A stretch of 64,000 nt of DNA from Reyranella aquatilis (GTDB taxonomy: Bacteria > Pseudomonadota > Alphaproteobacteria > Reyranellales > Reyranellaceae): positions 62,001 through 126,000 of the forward strand of contig NZ_JAJISD010000012.1 in assembly GCF_020880995.1 (NCBI RefSeq). Direction: 5' to 3'. Position numbers and translations under genes: made by a program. This document shows, piece after piece, positions 34,692-42,957 of the stretch (position 1 is its first letter; each line of letters begins with the position of its first letter). The notes beneath the pieces were generated by a model. The model was not told where the DNA came from, did no database searches, and saw only the letters and a program-made list of their open reading frames with translations.

Positions 34692-35729
34692 ATGCGTGTC
34701 ATGGGCATCGAGACGAGTTGCGACGAGACGGCCGTCTCCGTGATCGAGGCGCCGGCCGGCACGCAGCCGGTCGGCCGGATCCTTTCGAACACCGTCTACA
34801 GCCAGCTGGCAGAGCATCGCCGCTTCGGCGGTGTCGTGCCGGAGATTGCCGCGCGCGCGCATCTCGAACGGATCGACGGGCTGGTCGCGCAGGCACTCGA
34901 CGAGGCGGGCGTCGGCCTCGCCGATCTCGACGGCATCGCCGCGACGGGCGGGCCGGGGCTGATCGGCGGCGTGATGGTCGGCGTCATGACCGCCAAGGCG
35001 CTGGCCTTCGCGCACGACAAGCCTTTCATCGCCGTCAATCATCTCGAAGGGCATGCGCTGTCGGTGCGCCTGACCGAGCCGGTCGCGTTTCCCTATCTGC
35101 TGCTGCTTGTGTCGGGCGGCCATTGCCAGCTGCTGACGGTGCGCGGACCCGGCGACTTCACGCGGCTCGGCACGACCATCGACGATGCGGCCGGCGAGTG
35201 TTTCGACAAGACCGCCAAGCTGCTGGGCCTGGGTTTTCCCGGCGGCCCGGCGGTCGAGAAGGCGGCGGTCGGAGGCGATCCGAAGCGTTTCGCGCTGCCG
35301 CGGCCGATGTGGCGCAAGCCGGGCTGCGACTTCTCTTTCTCCGGACTCAAGACGGCCGTGCGCCAGACGGGTGAGAAACTGCCGGCGGGGGATCGCCAGG
35401 CCGTCGCCGATCTCTGCGCGTCCTTCCAGCGCACGGTGGGCGATGTCTTCGCCGACCGTTGCACCAATGCGCTGGGATTGGCGCCCTCCGCCACGCTGGT
35501 CGTGGCCGGTGGCGTCGCGGCCAACGTCTATCTGCGCGGCCGCCTCGAGGAAGTCGCGGCCTCGCACGGAGCGACCCTGGTCGCGCCGCCGGTCAGGCTG
35601 TGCACCGACAATGGCGCGATGATCGCCTGGGCGGGCGCCGAGCGGCTGCGTCTCGGCCAGGTCGACACGCTCGATTTCCGGCCGCGGCCACGCTGGCCGC
35701 TCGACCCCGCCGCCGCCAATCGGGTGTAG
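34692..35729 (+). CDS. tsaD: tRNA N6-adenosine threonylcarbamoyltransferase TsaD
   Basis: TsaD transfers threonylcarbamoyl to A37 of ANN-decoding tRNAs with TsaB and TsaE. The 345-residue protein has GIETSCDETAVSV, the metal site HLEGH (His117, His121), LLLLVSGGHCQL, GLGFPGGPAVEKAA, FSFSGLKTAVR and VVAGGVAANVYLR. Full length. It lies between two paralogous oxygenase genes with gaps of 7 and 9 bp, so the three are likely cotranscribed; gpsA follows the second copy. Confidence 0.97.
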   Translation: MRVMGIETSCDETAVSVIEAPAGTQPVGRILSNTVYSQLAEHRRFGGVVPEIAARAHLERIDGLVAQALDEAGVGLADLDGIAATGGPGLIGGVMVGVMTAKALAFAHDKPFIAVNHLEGHALSVRLTEPVAFPYLLLLVSGGHCQLLTVRGPGDFTRLGTTIDDAAGECFDKTAKLLGLGFPGGPAVEKAAVGGDPKRFALPRPMWRKPGCDFSFSGLKTAVRQTGEKLPAGDRQAVADLCASFQRTVGDVFADRCTNALGLAPSATLVVAGGVAANVYLRGRLEEVAASHGATLVAPPVRLCTDNGAMIAWAGAERLRLGQVDTLDFRPRPRWPLDPAAANRV

Positions 35730-35738
35730 ACTGCCGTC

Positions 35739-36374
35739 ATGAGCAACCCGCCGCTCGCCTTCGAGACCGTCGCCGCCTTTCCGACGCCGATCCTGGTCAT
35801 CGACCTTCCCGATGGCGCGCAGCTCAATGCCGCCCTGTCGCCGACGCTGCTGAAGCGCGAGGCCGAGCAGCCCAGCAAGTCGCACAGCACGCTGGGCGGC
35901 TGGCAGTCGACCTGGGACGTCGACAAGTGGGCCGGCGTGCCGGCCATCAAGCTGCTGGCGGTCGCGCGCAACGTCGCCAACCGCGCCACAGTCGACCGCG
36001 CCGGCCAGCCGGTCTCGATCATGTGGCAGGCCAACATGTGGGCGAACATCAACCGCAGCGGCCACGGAAACGAATTCCATTCCCATCCCGGCAGCTACTG
36101 GTCGGGCGTCTATTACGTCGACGACGGCGGCATCCAGGCCGATCCGTCGCTGGGTGGCGAGCTCGAGTTCATGGATCCGCGTGGACCGGCGCCCGCGATG
36201 TACGCGCCGCACCTTGCCTTCGCGTTGCCGGGCGGTCTGTCGGTGGGCACCAACCAGACGATCGTGCCGAAGGCGGGACGGCTGGTGATGTTCCCGTCCT
36301 GGGTGCTGCACCAGGTGCGGCCCTACCGCGGCACCGCGCAGCGCATCTCCATCGCCCTCAATCTCAGCCTGTGA
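35739..36374 (+). CDS. Putative 2OG-Fe(II) oxygenase (TIGR02466 type), copy 2
   Basis: The 211-residue paralogue of the gene at 34034 keeps the same landmarks: GGWQSTWDVDKWAGVPAIKLLA, the iron-site HSHPGSYWSGVYYVDDGG, LEFMDPRGPAPAMYAPHLAF and GRLVMFPSWVLHQVRPYRGTAQRIS. Long stretches are identical in both copies, so the duplication is recent or homogenised by gene conversion. Its stop overlaps the GTG start of gpsA (GTGA). Enzymatic target unknown; hydroxylation of a protein or amino acid is possible by family analogy only. Confidence 0.8.
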   Translation: MSNPPLAFETVAAFPTPILVIDLPDGAQLNAALSPTLLKREAEQPSKSHSTLGGWQSTWDVDKWAGVPAIKLLAVARNVANRATVDRAGQPVSIMWQANMWANINRSGHGNEFHSHPGSYWSGVYYVDDGGIQADPSLGGELEFMDPRGPAPAMYAPHLAFALPGGLSVGTNQTIVPKAGRLVMFPSWVLHQVRPYRGTAQRISIALNLSL

Positions 36375-37360
36375 CGGGGCTCTCGCATATCGGCATCGTC
36401 GGCGGCGGTGCCTTCGGGACGGCGCTCGCCTGTCTCGGGCGACGCGCCGGCCGTCGGGTCACCCTGTGGTCGCGCGATCGCACCGTGTCGGCGGCGATCG
36501 CCGATCAGCGCCGCAACGAGATCTACCTGCCGGGCCAGCCGCTCGATGCCGGCATCGAGGCGGCGGCGACGCTGGGCGAGCTGGAGGCCTGCGATGTCAT
36601 CCTGCTGGTCTGTCCGGCGCAGGCCGTGCGGGCCTTGGCGCGCGATCTGCCGGGGGCCGCGCCCGTCGTGATCTGCGCCAAGGGCATCGAGGCTGCGACC
36701 GGCCTGCTGATGCCCGAAGTGCTGGCGGAGGTGCTGCCGGGCCGGGCGGTCGCCATGCTGTCGGGGCCGAGCTTCGCGGAAGAGGCGGTGCAGGGACTGC
36801 CGACGGCGGTCAGCATCGCGACCGGAGATGCCGGCCTGGGGCGGGACCTCGCGGGCGCGCTCGCCGCGGGCATGTTCCGGCCCTACTGGACCGACGACGT
36901 CGTGGGCGTGTCGCTGGGCGGCGCGGTGAAGAACGTGCTGGCCATTGCGGCCGGCATCGTCGAGGGGCGCGGTTTGGGCCACAACGCCGCCGCCGCGCTT
37001 GTCACGCGCGGCTTTGCCGAGATGGCGCGACTGGGCCTCGCCATGGGCGCCAATCTCGAGACGCTGACGGGGCTGAGCGGCCTGGGCGATCTCGTGCTCA
37101 CCTGTCACGGTCCGCTCTCTCGCAACCGCGCGCTGGGCGCCGCGCTGGGCAAGGGCACATCGCTCGCACGCTACATGGAAGGCCGGCGGCAGGTCGTGGA
37201 GGGAGCGGCGACCGCGCCGGCGGTGCTCGAACGGGCCGCCCGGCTCGGCATCGAGATGCCGATTTGCACCGCCGTCGATGCTATCCTGCATCGGGGCGCG
37301 GATCTCGACGAGGCGATCCGGGGCCTGCTGGCGCGTCCGCTGCGCCGTGAAGGCAAATGA
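36371..37360 (+). CDS. gpsA: Glycerol-3-phosphate dehydrogenase (NAD(P)+)
   Basis: GpsA reduces dihydroxyacetone phosphate to glycerol 3-phosphate for phospholipid synthesis. The 329-residue protein begins at a GTG overlapping the preceding stop and has the dinucleotide motif GIVGGGAFGTAL (residues 8-19), CAKGIEAATG, MLSGPSFAEEAVQGLPTAV and the catalytic-lysine region GGAVKNVLAIAAGIVEGRGLG, with TGLSGLGDLVLTC near the substrate site. Full length and typical. It is part of the tsaD unit. Confidence 0.97.
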   Translation: MTGLSHIGIVGGGAFGTALACLGRRAGRRVTLWSRDRTVSAAIADQRRNEIYLPGQPLDAGIEAAATLGELEACDVILLVCPAQAVRALARDLPGAAPVVICAKGIEAATGLLMPEVLAEVLPGRAVAMLSGPSFAEEAVQGLPTAVSIATGDAGLGRDLAGALAAGMFRPYWTDDVVGVSLGGAVKNVLAIAAGIVEGRGLGHNAAAALVTRGFAEMARLGLAMGANLETLTGLSGLGDLVLTCHGPLSRNRALGAALGKGTSLARYMEGRRQVVEGAATAPAVLERAARLGIEMPICTAVDAILHRGADLDEAIRGLLARPLRREGK

Positions 37361-37375
37361 TGCTGGGGGAATGAC

Positions 37376-37780
37376 ATGGCTTATTGGCTCATCAAGTCGG
37401 AGCCGTCGGCGTATTCGTGGGAGCAGTTCATCAAGGACAAGAAGACGTCCTGGACCGGTGTGCGCAACGCCCAGGCCGCACTCAACCTCAAGGCCATGAA
37501 GCCCGGCGACCAGTGCTTCTTCTACCATTCCAACGAGGGCAAGGAGATCGTGGGCCTCGCCGAAGTCGTGAAGGCGGCCTATCCCGATCCCACCGACGAG
37601 GCCGGCAAGGCCGTCACGGTCGACGTGAAGGTCCTGGGCCCGGTGAAAAAACCCGTTACGCTGGCGGCGATCAAGGCCGAGCCGAAGCTCAAGGATTTCG
37701 GCCTGGTGCGCCAGTCGCGCCTCTCGGTCGTGCCGGTCTCCATCGAGCAGTGGAAGCTCATCGAGAAGATGGCCAGGTAG
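37376..37780 (+). CDS. EVE domain-containing protein
   Basis: The 134-residue protein is a single EVE domain (PUA-like fold): MAYWLIKSEPSAYSWEQF, TSWTGVRNAQAALNLKAMKPGDQCFFYHSNEGKEIVG and the C-terminal RQSRLSVVPVSIEQWKLI. EVE domains are thought to bind modified bases in RNA or DNA. The gpsA-EVE neighbourhood next to tsaD and hemC is common in alphaproteobacteria. It is 15 bp after gpsA. Confidence 0.92.
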   Translation: MAYWLIKSEPSAYSWEQFIKDKKTSWTGVRNAQAALNLKAMKPGDQCFFYHSNEGKEIVGLAEVVKAAYPDPTDEAGKAVTVDVKVLGPVKKPVTLAAIKAEPKLKDFGLVRQSRLSVVPVSIEQWKLIEKMAR

Positions 37781-37805
37781 CCCGACGGCATCCGGCAGCA
37801 CCGTC

Positions 37806-38666
37806 ATGGTCGACAATACCCGCGGCATCGTGGCGATGCTGGCGTCGGTCGTCGTCTTCATCTTCAACGATGCGCTGATCAAGCTCGCGGCGGAGAACAT
37901 GCCGTCGGTGCAGGCGATCGGCATGCGCGGCCTGTTCGCCACGCTCTGGTGCGCGCTGGCGCTGCTGGCGACGGGAACCTGGCGCAAGATCTCCTATGCC
38001 ATGCATCCGCAGGTCATGCTGCGCAGCGGGCTGGAGGCCGCCGCGGCCATCATCTACCTGATCGCGCTGTTCCAGATCCCGTTCGCGATCGCCACGGCCG
38101 TCAACCTCTCGATGCCGCTCATCCTCACGGTGCTGGCCGTCCTGGTGCTCAAGGAGGATGTGCGCTGGCGGCGCTGGACGGCGGTCGGGCTCGGCTTCGC
38201 GGGTGTCCTGCTGGTGATCCAGCCGCGGCCCGGCGACATCAACGGCTGGACCTGGGTGGCGCTCACCGGAACCTGCCTCAGCGCCTGTCGCGACGTCGTC
38301 GCCCGCCATCTTCCGCCGGCCGTGCCGACGCTGGTCGTCTCCTTCTCGACGGCGATCACCGTGGCGATCGTGGGCTGCATCTGGGCGTTGATCGAGGGCT
38401 GGCAGCCGATCGATGCGCGGGCCTGGGGCTATCTCGTCTCGTCTTCGCTGCTCCTCGCCATGGGATACCAGTTCCTCGTGATCGCGCTGCGCTCGGGCGG
38501 CGAGATCTCGGTGATGGCGCCCTTCCGCTACTCGTCGATCCTGTGGGCGCTCGCCATCGGCTACGCGGTGTGGGGCGAGGTCCCCAACACCCTGGCGCTC
38601 GCCGGCATCGCCGTGATCGTCGGATCAGGTCTCTATATCCTTCATCGCGAGCGTGTCAGGCGTTAG
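37806..38666 (+). CDS. EamA/DMT-family transporter
   Basis: The 286-residue protein has ten membrane segments in two EamA halves (TRGIVAMLASVVVFIFNDALIK at the start, WRRWTAVGLGFAGVLLVIQPRPGD at the end of the first half). It lacks features that fix the substrate. It follows the EVE gene by 25 bp on the same strand and converges on the creatininase-family gene. It is distinct from the EamA protein at 3184-4101. Confidence 0.85.
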   Translation: MVDNTRGIVAMLASVVVFIFNDALIKLAAENMPSVQAIGMRGLFATLWCALALLATGTWRKISYAMHPQVMLRSGLEAAAAIIYLIALFQIPFAIATAVNLSMPLILTVLAVLVLKEDVRWRRWTAVGLGFAGVLLVIQPRPGDINGWTWVALTGTCLSACRDVVARHLPPAVPTLVVSFSTAITVAIVGCIWALIEGWQPIDARAWGYLVSSSLLLAMGYQFLVIALRSGGEISVMAPFRYSSILWALAIGYAVWGEVPNTLALAGIAVIVGSGLYILHRERVRR

Positions 38667-38687
38667 CGAACGCCGACGAACTGGCGC

Positions 38688-39431
38688 CTATTTCGCGACC
38701 CAGGCTGCATAGTCGCGTGCGACCTCCTCGACGGCGGTGTCGTAGAACCGCTTGCCGTGTTCCGGCGTCGCCTGGTTGGGGTCCGAGCCGATGCGGCCGT
38801 CGGGAAAGGCGCGGCGATAGTCCTCGGCGTCGGCGAAGCTGCCGGTCGGGGCGATGCGCGGCTCCATCTCCTTGCGCTGGATCGTCTCGGGATACTTGTA
38901 CCAGGTGAGGGCGACCTCCGACGCGGTGGCGTGGCTGCCCTCGCCGGTCGGGTAGAGCTCGGCGCTCAGCCGCTTGATGCCCGGCCCGTCCCACCAGTTG
39001 CGCAGCGCGCATTTGATGGAAGGCTGGTTGCTCATGCGCTCCATCGAGCGCTCGGCATAGATCTCGGAAAAGGCGGCGGTGACGGTGGCGATGTTGCCGC
39101 CATGGCCGTTCACGAAGAAGAAGCGCGTGAATCCATGGCGGGCCAGCGAGACCACGGTGTCGCGCACGACCGCAATCAGGGTCGTGGGCTTCAGCGTGAT
39201 CGAGCCGGCGAAGTCCAGGTGATGCTGCGCCATGCCGACGGAAATGGTCGGCGCCACCAGGGCGCCGGCCTTCTCGCCCGCGCCGCGCGCGATCATCTCG
39301 GCGGTCAGCGCGTCGGTGCCGATCAGCCCGGTCGGCCCATGCTGCTCGGTCGAGCCGATCGGGATGATGATACCGGTCTTGGTCTTGAGATAGTCTTCGA
39401 CGAACTGCCAGGTCTTGAGCTGAAGCTGCAC
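38688..39431 (-). CDS. Creatininase family protein
   Basis: The 247-residue protein has the metal-binding pattern of the creatininase family: IPIGSTEQHGPTGLIGTDALTAEMIARG (Glu, His, Asp ligands), SVGMAQHHLDFAGSITL, and FFVNGHGGNIATV. Relatives include creatinine amidohydrolase and the deformylase MftE-type enzymes. No mycofactocin or creatine genes are nearby, so a generic amidohydrolase is the safest call. The gene stands alone, 75 bp downstream of a divergent-type gap to the lipoprotein gene at 39507 on the same strand. Confidence 0.85.
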   Translation of the reverse strand: MQLQLKTWQFVEDYLKTKTGIIIPIGSTEQHGPTGLIGTDALTAEMIARGAGEKAGALVAPTISVGMAQHHLDFAGSITLKPTTLIAVVRDTVVSLARHGFTRFFFVNGHGGNIATVTAAFSEIYAERSMERMSNQPSIKCALRNWWDGPGIKRLSAELYPTGEGSHATASEVALTWYKYPETIQRKEMEPRIAPTGSFADAEDYRRAFPDGRIGSDPNQATPEHGKRFYDTAVEEVARDYAAWVAK

Positions 39432-39506
39432 GAACCGAAACTCCTGTGATGTGACCGCAGGATGCGTCGCTTCGTGCAGCGAGACAAGGATGCCGGCAGC
39501 TGGAGG

Positions 39507-40127
39507 TCAGCCCGGCACGACCTTGGCGGCCAGCCGGCGCTTGTCGAGATCGGCCAGCGCCTTGTCGCGGGCGTCGGCGATCTGCTTGGCCTCGATCGTG
39601 CAGAGTTCCCGGTTGGTCGAGCTGCAGCGCGTGTTGACGAGGTCGATCTCCGCCTTGGCGCCGGCCTCGATGCGCTGGCGGATGCCGGCATAATGGGCGT
39701 CGCGTGCCTCGTCGCTCGGGAAGGTCGCGGGCGTCAGGATGACCATCACGCGCTCGGGATACTTGTTGTTGGCGCCGGAGGCTGCGTCGATGGCGACGCC
39801 GACCAGCCCGCCCAGCAGGATGTTGCCCACCGTGGCACCGGTGAAGCTCGACACCAGGACCTCGTTGGACTGTTCGTAGCCTTCGAGATTGCAGGCGAGC
39901 GTGACGGTTTCCTTGGAACGCGAGAGGGTGGTCTTGCCGGGCGTGGGCTTGATGAAGCCGATGGCAGTGCCCTGCCGGTTCACGGTGCAGGTGGCACCCT
40001 TGGGCTCGGTATCGACGTAGACTTCCTGGGTCGTGCCGCCGACCACCGTGGCGCAGGCGGCCGTCGTGGCCAGCAGGCCGACAGCGATCATCAGGCGGCC
40101 GACGGCCGCCAGTTTCCCGGAGTTCAT
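39507..40127 (-). CDS. PEGA-like lipoprotein of unknown function
   Basis: The 206-residue product has a lipoprotein signal ending LLATTAACATVVGG, followed by a PEGA-like beta domain (VYVDTEPKGATCTVNRQG and VTLACNLEGYEQS) and a glycine-rich hydrophobic stretch, TVGNILLGGLVGVAIDAASG, that could insert into a membrane. A charged helical C-terminal part with CSSTNRELCTIEA follows and may form a disulfide. Similar lipoproteins are common in proteobacteria without a known role. The start at 40127 has a GAGAGA ribosome binding site. Confidence 0.75.
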   Translation of the reverse strand: MNSGKLAAVGRLMIAVGLLATTAACATVVGGTTQEVYVDTEPKGATCTVNRQGTAIGFIKPTPGKTTLSRSKETVTLACNLEGYEQSNEVLVSSFTGATVGNILLGGLVGVAIDAASGANNKYPERVMVILTPATFPSDEARDAHYAGIRQRIEAGAKAEIDLVNTRCSSTNRELCTIEAKQIADARDKALADLDKRRLAAKVVPG

Positions 40128-40208
40128 TCTCTCGTTTCTCCCCCTGCCGGAAGGCCCGGCCCGGCTTGCTACCACGACGCGCAGAGAGATGGAAAGGACA
40201 ACTGATGG

Positions 40209-40631
40209 TCAGTCGGCCTGCCAATACTCGCGGGCGCCCGCCGGCAACCGCGCCAGGACGCGGTCCAGTTCGGCCTGGTCGATATTCTTGCGCAGCGCGG
40301 CGGCCACGTCGCGGATCGAGGAGGCCGGTGCAAGGTTATGGTCGGGTCGCAGCGATTGCACCTCGCGGGTCATGACTGCCCGATCCTCGAACGGGCGGTG
40401 GGGCTCGTCGAGGTTCCAGTCGGCGACGAAGAGCGCGCGCAGAACGGGCGGCAGGACGTTGGCGAACAGCAGCGCGTCCCTCACGTCGAGGCGGCGGCGG
40501 AAGGCCTGAAACACGCCCTGCACCATCGTGTAGGTCTGATGGGTGGTTGCCAGGAAGGAAATGTCCCGCGCGTCGAGCATGAACTGCTCGAAGTCCGCGG
40601 ATGCACGCTTGTATTCGAAGGGCACCGGCAT
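40209..40631 (-). CDS. DUF2267 family protein
   Basis: The 140-residue protein matches the DUF2267 pattern: an aromatic N-terminus (FEYKRASADFEQFMLDARD), ATTHQTYTMVQGVFQAFRRRLDVRDALLFANVLPPVLRALFVADW, and a C-terminal helical tail that includes IRDVAAALRKNIDQAELDRVLARLP. The function is unknown and no membrane segment or catalytic motif is seen. It ends the unit that begins with the diaminopropionate ammonia-lyase gene (5 bp upstream). Confidence 0.75.
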   Translation of the reverse strand: MPVPFEYKRASADFEQFMLDARDISFLATTHQTYTMVQGVFQAFRRRLDVRDALLFANVLPPVLRALFVADWNLDEPHRPFEDRAVMTREVQSLRPDHNLAPASSIRDVAAALRKNIDQAELDRVLARLPAGAREYWQAD

Positions 40632-40636
40632 GGTCG

Positions 40637-41809
40637 TCAGGGCAGCGGCTCGCCCAGGTTGCCTTCGCTGTTGATCAGCAAAACGCGCGAGGTCGGGCCG
40701 AGGCCGACGGCCTTGAACGCTTCGGCGTCGGTGCAGACGCGCATCAGGCCCGCGAGGCCCGCGCAGCCCGACGGGCCGGAGATGATCGCGGGATCGTGGC
40801 CGAGCGGACTGGCGTAGAGGCGGCGCGCCGGAAGGACTTCTTCTTCCCGGATGGTCATGAACCAGTCGGCCGCCGCGCCGATGATCGGCCAGGTCACGGG
40901 TGAGATCTCGCGGCAGGCGAGGCCGCCCATCACCGTGTCGGCGTCACCGCTGGCGAGTGTCGGCTTGCCGGCGAGGTTGCTCTGGAACCAGCAGTCCGCG
41001 CTCTCGGGCTCGACCACGATCGAGACCGGGCGCTTCTCGCACACCGCCCAGAGATAGCCGATCACGGCGGCCGCCAGCCCGCCGACACCCGCCTGCACGA
41101 AGACATGCGTCGGAGCCTGGCCCCATTGCTGGACGGCGGCTTCGTGGACGAGCACGCAATATCCGCGCATCACGCTGCGCGGCACCGATTCGTACCCTTC
41201 CCAGGAGGTGTCGGAAATGATCGTCCAGTCTCTCGCCTCGGCCTGCCGGCGGCATTCCGCGACGGCGGTATCGTAGTCGCCGTCGACCCGGATCACCTCG
41301 GCGCCGCGGGCGCGAATCGCGGCCTCCTTCTCTGCGCTGGTGAACTTGGGCAGGAAGATCACGCAGCGATTGCCGAACAGCTTCGCGCCCGCCGCGACCG
41401 ATCGGCCGTGGTTGCCCGAGCTGGCTGCGGTGAAGACGAACCTGCCGGTGATCTCGCGATGCTCTCCCTTCATCACGCTTTCGAAGGAGGGCGTGGACCG
41501 GTAGGCCTCGCCGACGGCGCTGCTCAGCACATTGGCGACCGCGATCACGCCCCCCAGCGCCTTGAACGCGCCGAAGCCGAATCGCTGGCTCTCGTCCTTA
41601 ACCCGGATCTCGCCCACGCCCAGCCGTGCCGCGAGCGCCGGCAGCTCGTACAGCGGCGTGGGCTTGTGCACGGGGCAGGCCCTCAGGTCTTCGCAAAGCT
41701 CGGGAATCCCGTTGGGATTGATCACGAACTGCTGTTCGCGACCGAATTCGAGGGCGCGGGAGGCGCGCGGATTCTGGGCCAACCAGGGGGCCAACCGGGG
41801 GGTCGTCAT
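40637..41809 (-). CDS. dpaL: Diaminopropionate ammonia-lyase
   Basis: The 390-residue enzyme is a fold-type II PLP protein that converts 2,3-diaminopropionate to pyruvate and ammonia. The PLP lysine lies in RFGFGAFKALGG, the phosphate-cradle glycine loop in TAASSGNHGRSVAAGAKL, and VQAGVGGLAAAVIGY and EPESADCWFQSN are typical of the DpaL branch rather than threonine dehydratase. The start MTTPRLAP at 41809 is used; a longer frame to 42109 runs antisense through the next gene. It is divergent from the DUF6489 gene with only 43 bp between starts. Confidence 0.88.
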   Translation of the reverse strand: MTTPRLAPWLAQNPRASRALEFGREQQFVINPNGIPELCEDLRACPVHKPTPLYELPALAARLGVGEIRVKDESQRFGFGAFKALGGVIAVANVLSSAVGEAYRSTPSFESVMKGEHREITGRFVFTAASSGNHGRSVAAGAKLFGNRCVIFLPKFTSAEKEAAIRARGAEVIRVDGDYDTAVAECRRQAEARDWTIISDTSWEGYESVPRSVMRGYCVLVHEAAVQQWGQAPTHVFVQAGVGGLAAAVIGYLWAVCEKRPVSIVVEPESADCWFQSNLAGKPTLASGDADTVMGGLACREISPVTWPIIGAAADWFMTIREEEVLPARRLYASPLGHDPAIISGPSGCAGLAGLMRVCTDAEAFKAVGLGPTSRVLLINSEGNLGEPLP

Positions 41810-41852
41810 GACCCGGTCATAGCATGCTAAGGTCCCCAAAACGGAGTGGCCC

Positions 41853-42119
41853 ATGAAGGTGAATGTCGAAGTGACCTGTACGCCCGAGGAGGCTCGCGCC
41901 TTCATGGGCCTGCCGGACATCAAGCCCATGCAGGATCGCATCATGGGCGAGATCGAGGAGCGCCTGCGCAACAGCCTGGGCGCCATGAACCCCGAGACGA
42001 TCTTCAAGACCTGGCTGCCGGCCTCGATGCAGGGCATGGACCAGATGCAGCAGATGCAGCAGGTCTTCTGGTCCCAGCTGGCCAACATCGCCACCGGCGG
42101 ATCGACCAAGAAAGAGTAG
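41853..42119 (+). CDS. DUF6489-type small protein
   Basis: The 88-residue protein (MKVNVEVTCTPEEARAFMGLPDIKP onward) is acidic and methionine/glutamine-rich, with the helix MQGMDQMQQMQQVFWSQLANI near its end. This matches a small conserved alphaproteobacterial family now called DUF6489, of unknown role. Its length, start and motif order are typical of that family as remembered. It is 10 bp upstream of a ferredoxin gene on the same strand, suggesting a two-gene unit. Confidence 0.7.
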   Translation: MKVNVEVTCTPEEARAFMGLPDIKPMQDRIMGEIEERLRNSLGAMNPETIFKTWLPASMQGMDQMQQMQQVFWSQLANIATGGSTKKE

Positions 42120-42129
42120 GGCGGAGTTC

Positions 42130-42480
42130 ATGAGCGCGCGTGAAAAGCCGGGCGACCCGAAGCCCTACTACGAGGCCCACGTCTTCTGCTGCACCAACCG
42201 GCGCCCGGCCGGCCATCCGCGCGGCTGCTGCGCCGAGCGGGGCGGCGAGGCGTTGCGCGACCACATGAAGAGCAAGGCCAAGGCGCTGGGGTTGAAGAAC
42301 GTCCGGATCAACAACGCCGGCTGTCTCGACCGCTGCGAACTCGGGCCGACGCTCGTGATCTATCCGGAAGGGATCTGGTACAGGGTGCCGACCAAGGAAG
42401 ACGTCGACGAGGTGCTCGACACGCACCTGGTGAAGGGCGGCAGGGTCGAGCGGCTGATGCTGAAGCCGGAGGACAAGTAG
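42130..42480 (+). CDS. Thioredoxin-like [2Fe-2S] ferredoxin
   Basis: The 116-residue protein has the thioredoxin-like ferredoxin pattern: HVFCCTNRRPAGHPRGCCAERGG with the first cluster cysteines, then INNAGCLDRCELGPTLVIYPEGIWY with the later pair. This fold binds a [2Fe-2S] cluster and is found alone or as the NuoE-like module. The electron partner is not indicated; its neighbour is the DUF6489 protein. Confidence 0.85.
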   Translation: MSAREKPGDPKPYYEAHVFCCTNRRPAGHPRGCCAERGGEALRDHMKSKAKALGLKNVRINNAGCLDRCELGPTLVIYPEGIWYRVPTKEDVDEVLDTHLVKGGRVERLMLKPEDK

Positions 42481-42496
42481 CCGGTAGAACGCGGCG

Positions 42497-42565
42497 TCAG
42501 GAGGCGCGTCGCGCGAGCCCCTGCGATCCGGCGAAGATGATCAGCACGACGATGATACCCAGCAT
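42497..42565 (-). CDS. 22-residue single-pass membrane peptide
   Basis: The peptide MLGIIVVLIIFAGSQGLARRAS has a hydrophobic helix at the front and an arginine-containing tail. An exact AGGAGG stands 7 bp before the ATG, in an otherwise non-coding gap between the ferredoxin gene and the hypothetical gene at 42650. The reading frame is too short for ordinary gene finders. It resembles other tiny membrane proteins, whose role is usually to adjust larger membrane complexes, but no partner is indicated here. Confidence 0.45.
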   Translation of the reverse strand: MLGIIVVLIIFAGSQGLARRAS

Positions 42566-42649
42566 GGCAGGCCTCCTGAGGGCCTAACGCCGGTGTGGGG
42601 CGGTCCGTTTCCTCAACAGGCCGTGACTTCGGCGGGGCCGGGTCGCCGC

Positions 42650-42949
42650 CTACGGGCGGTCGAGCAGCTCCGTTGCCAGCGCCGCCCATTCAGCCTCCAG
42701 CGACTGCTGCGCCACGGGTCGGCCGGCGCGCCGGTACCAGTAGCCGGCATTCGAGAGGTCGCCCTCCTGTCGGTGGAGATGGGCGTGCACGCTGTCGCAA
42801 TCGGCCTCGCCCTCGTGCGCCTGCACGCATGCGTGAGCCTGGGCCCAGTCACCGCGGCGTACCCACCACAGCGCCTGCAGGGCGGGGCTGGCCCCGGCTG
42901 GCGGCTGGTCGGCGATCACGCTGGCGGCGAAGGTGGCGAGAGCGTCCAT
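42650..42949 (-). CDS. Conserved hypothetical protein (TPR-like, 99 residues)
   Basis: The 99-residue protein has a helical, alanine- and tryptophan-rich make-up with LQALWWVRRGDWAQAHACVQAHEG and HLHRQEGDLSNAGYWYRRAGRP, reminiscent of a degenerate TPR or SEL1 repeat. No enzyme motif is seen. It starts 8 bp after the stop of the Cfa-type methyltransferase on the same strand, so the two are probably cotranscribed. Confidence 0.65.
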   Translation of the reverse strand: MDALATFAASVIADQPPAGASPALQALWWVRRGDWAQAHACVQAHEGEADCDSVHAHLHRQEGDLSNAGYWYRRAGRPVAQQSLEAEWAALATELLDRP

Positions 42950-42957
42950 GGCTCCTC

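Noticed and set aside
39507..42109. Secondary-metabolite cluster around the diaminopropionate ammonia-lyase
   Set aside because: Diaminopropionate is a building block of some siderophores and antibiotics, but no synthesis genes (NRPS, SbnA/B-like) are near; the enzyme is catabolic.
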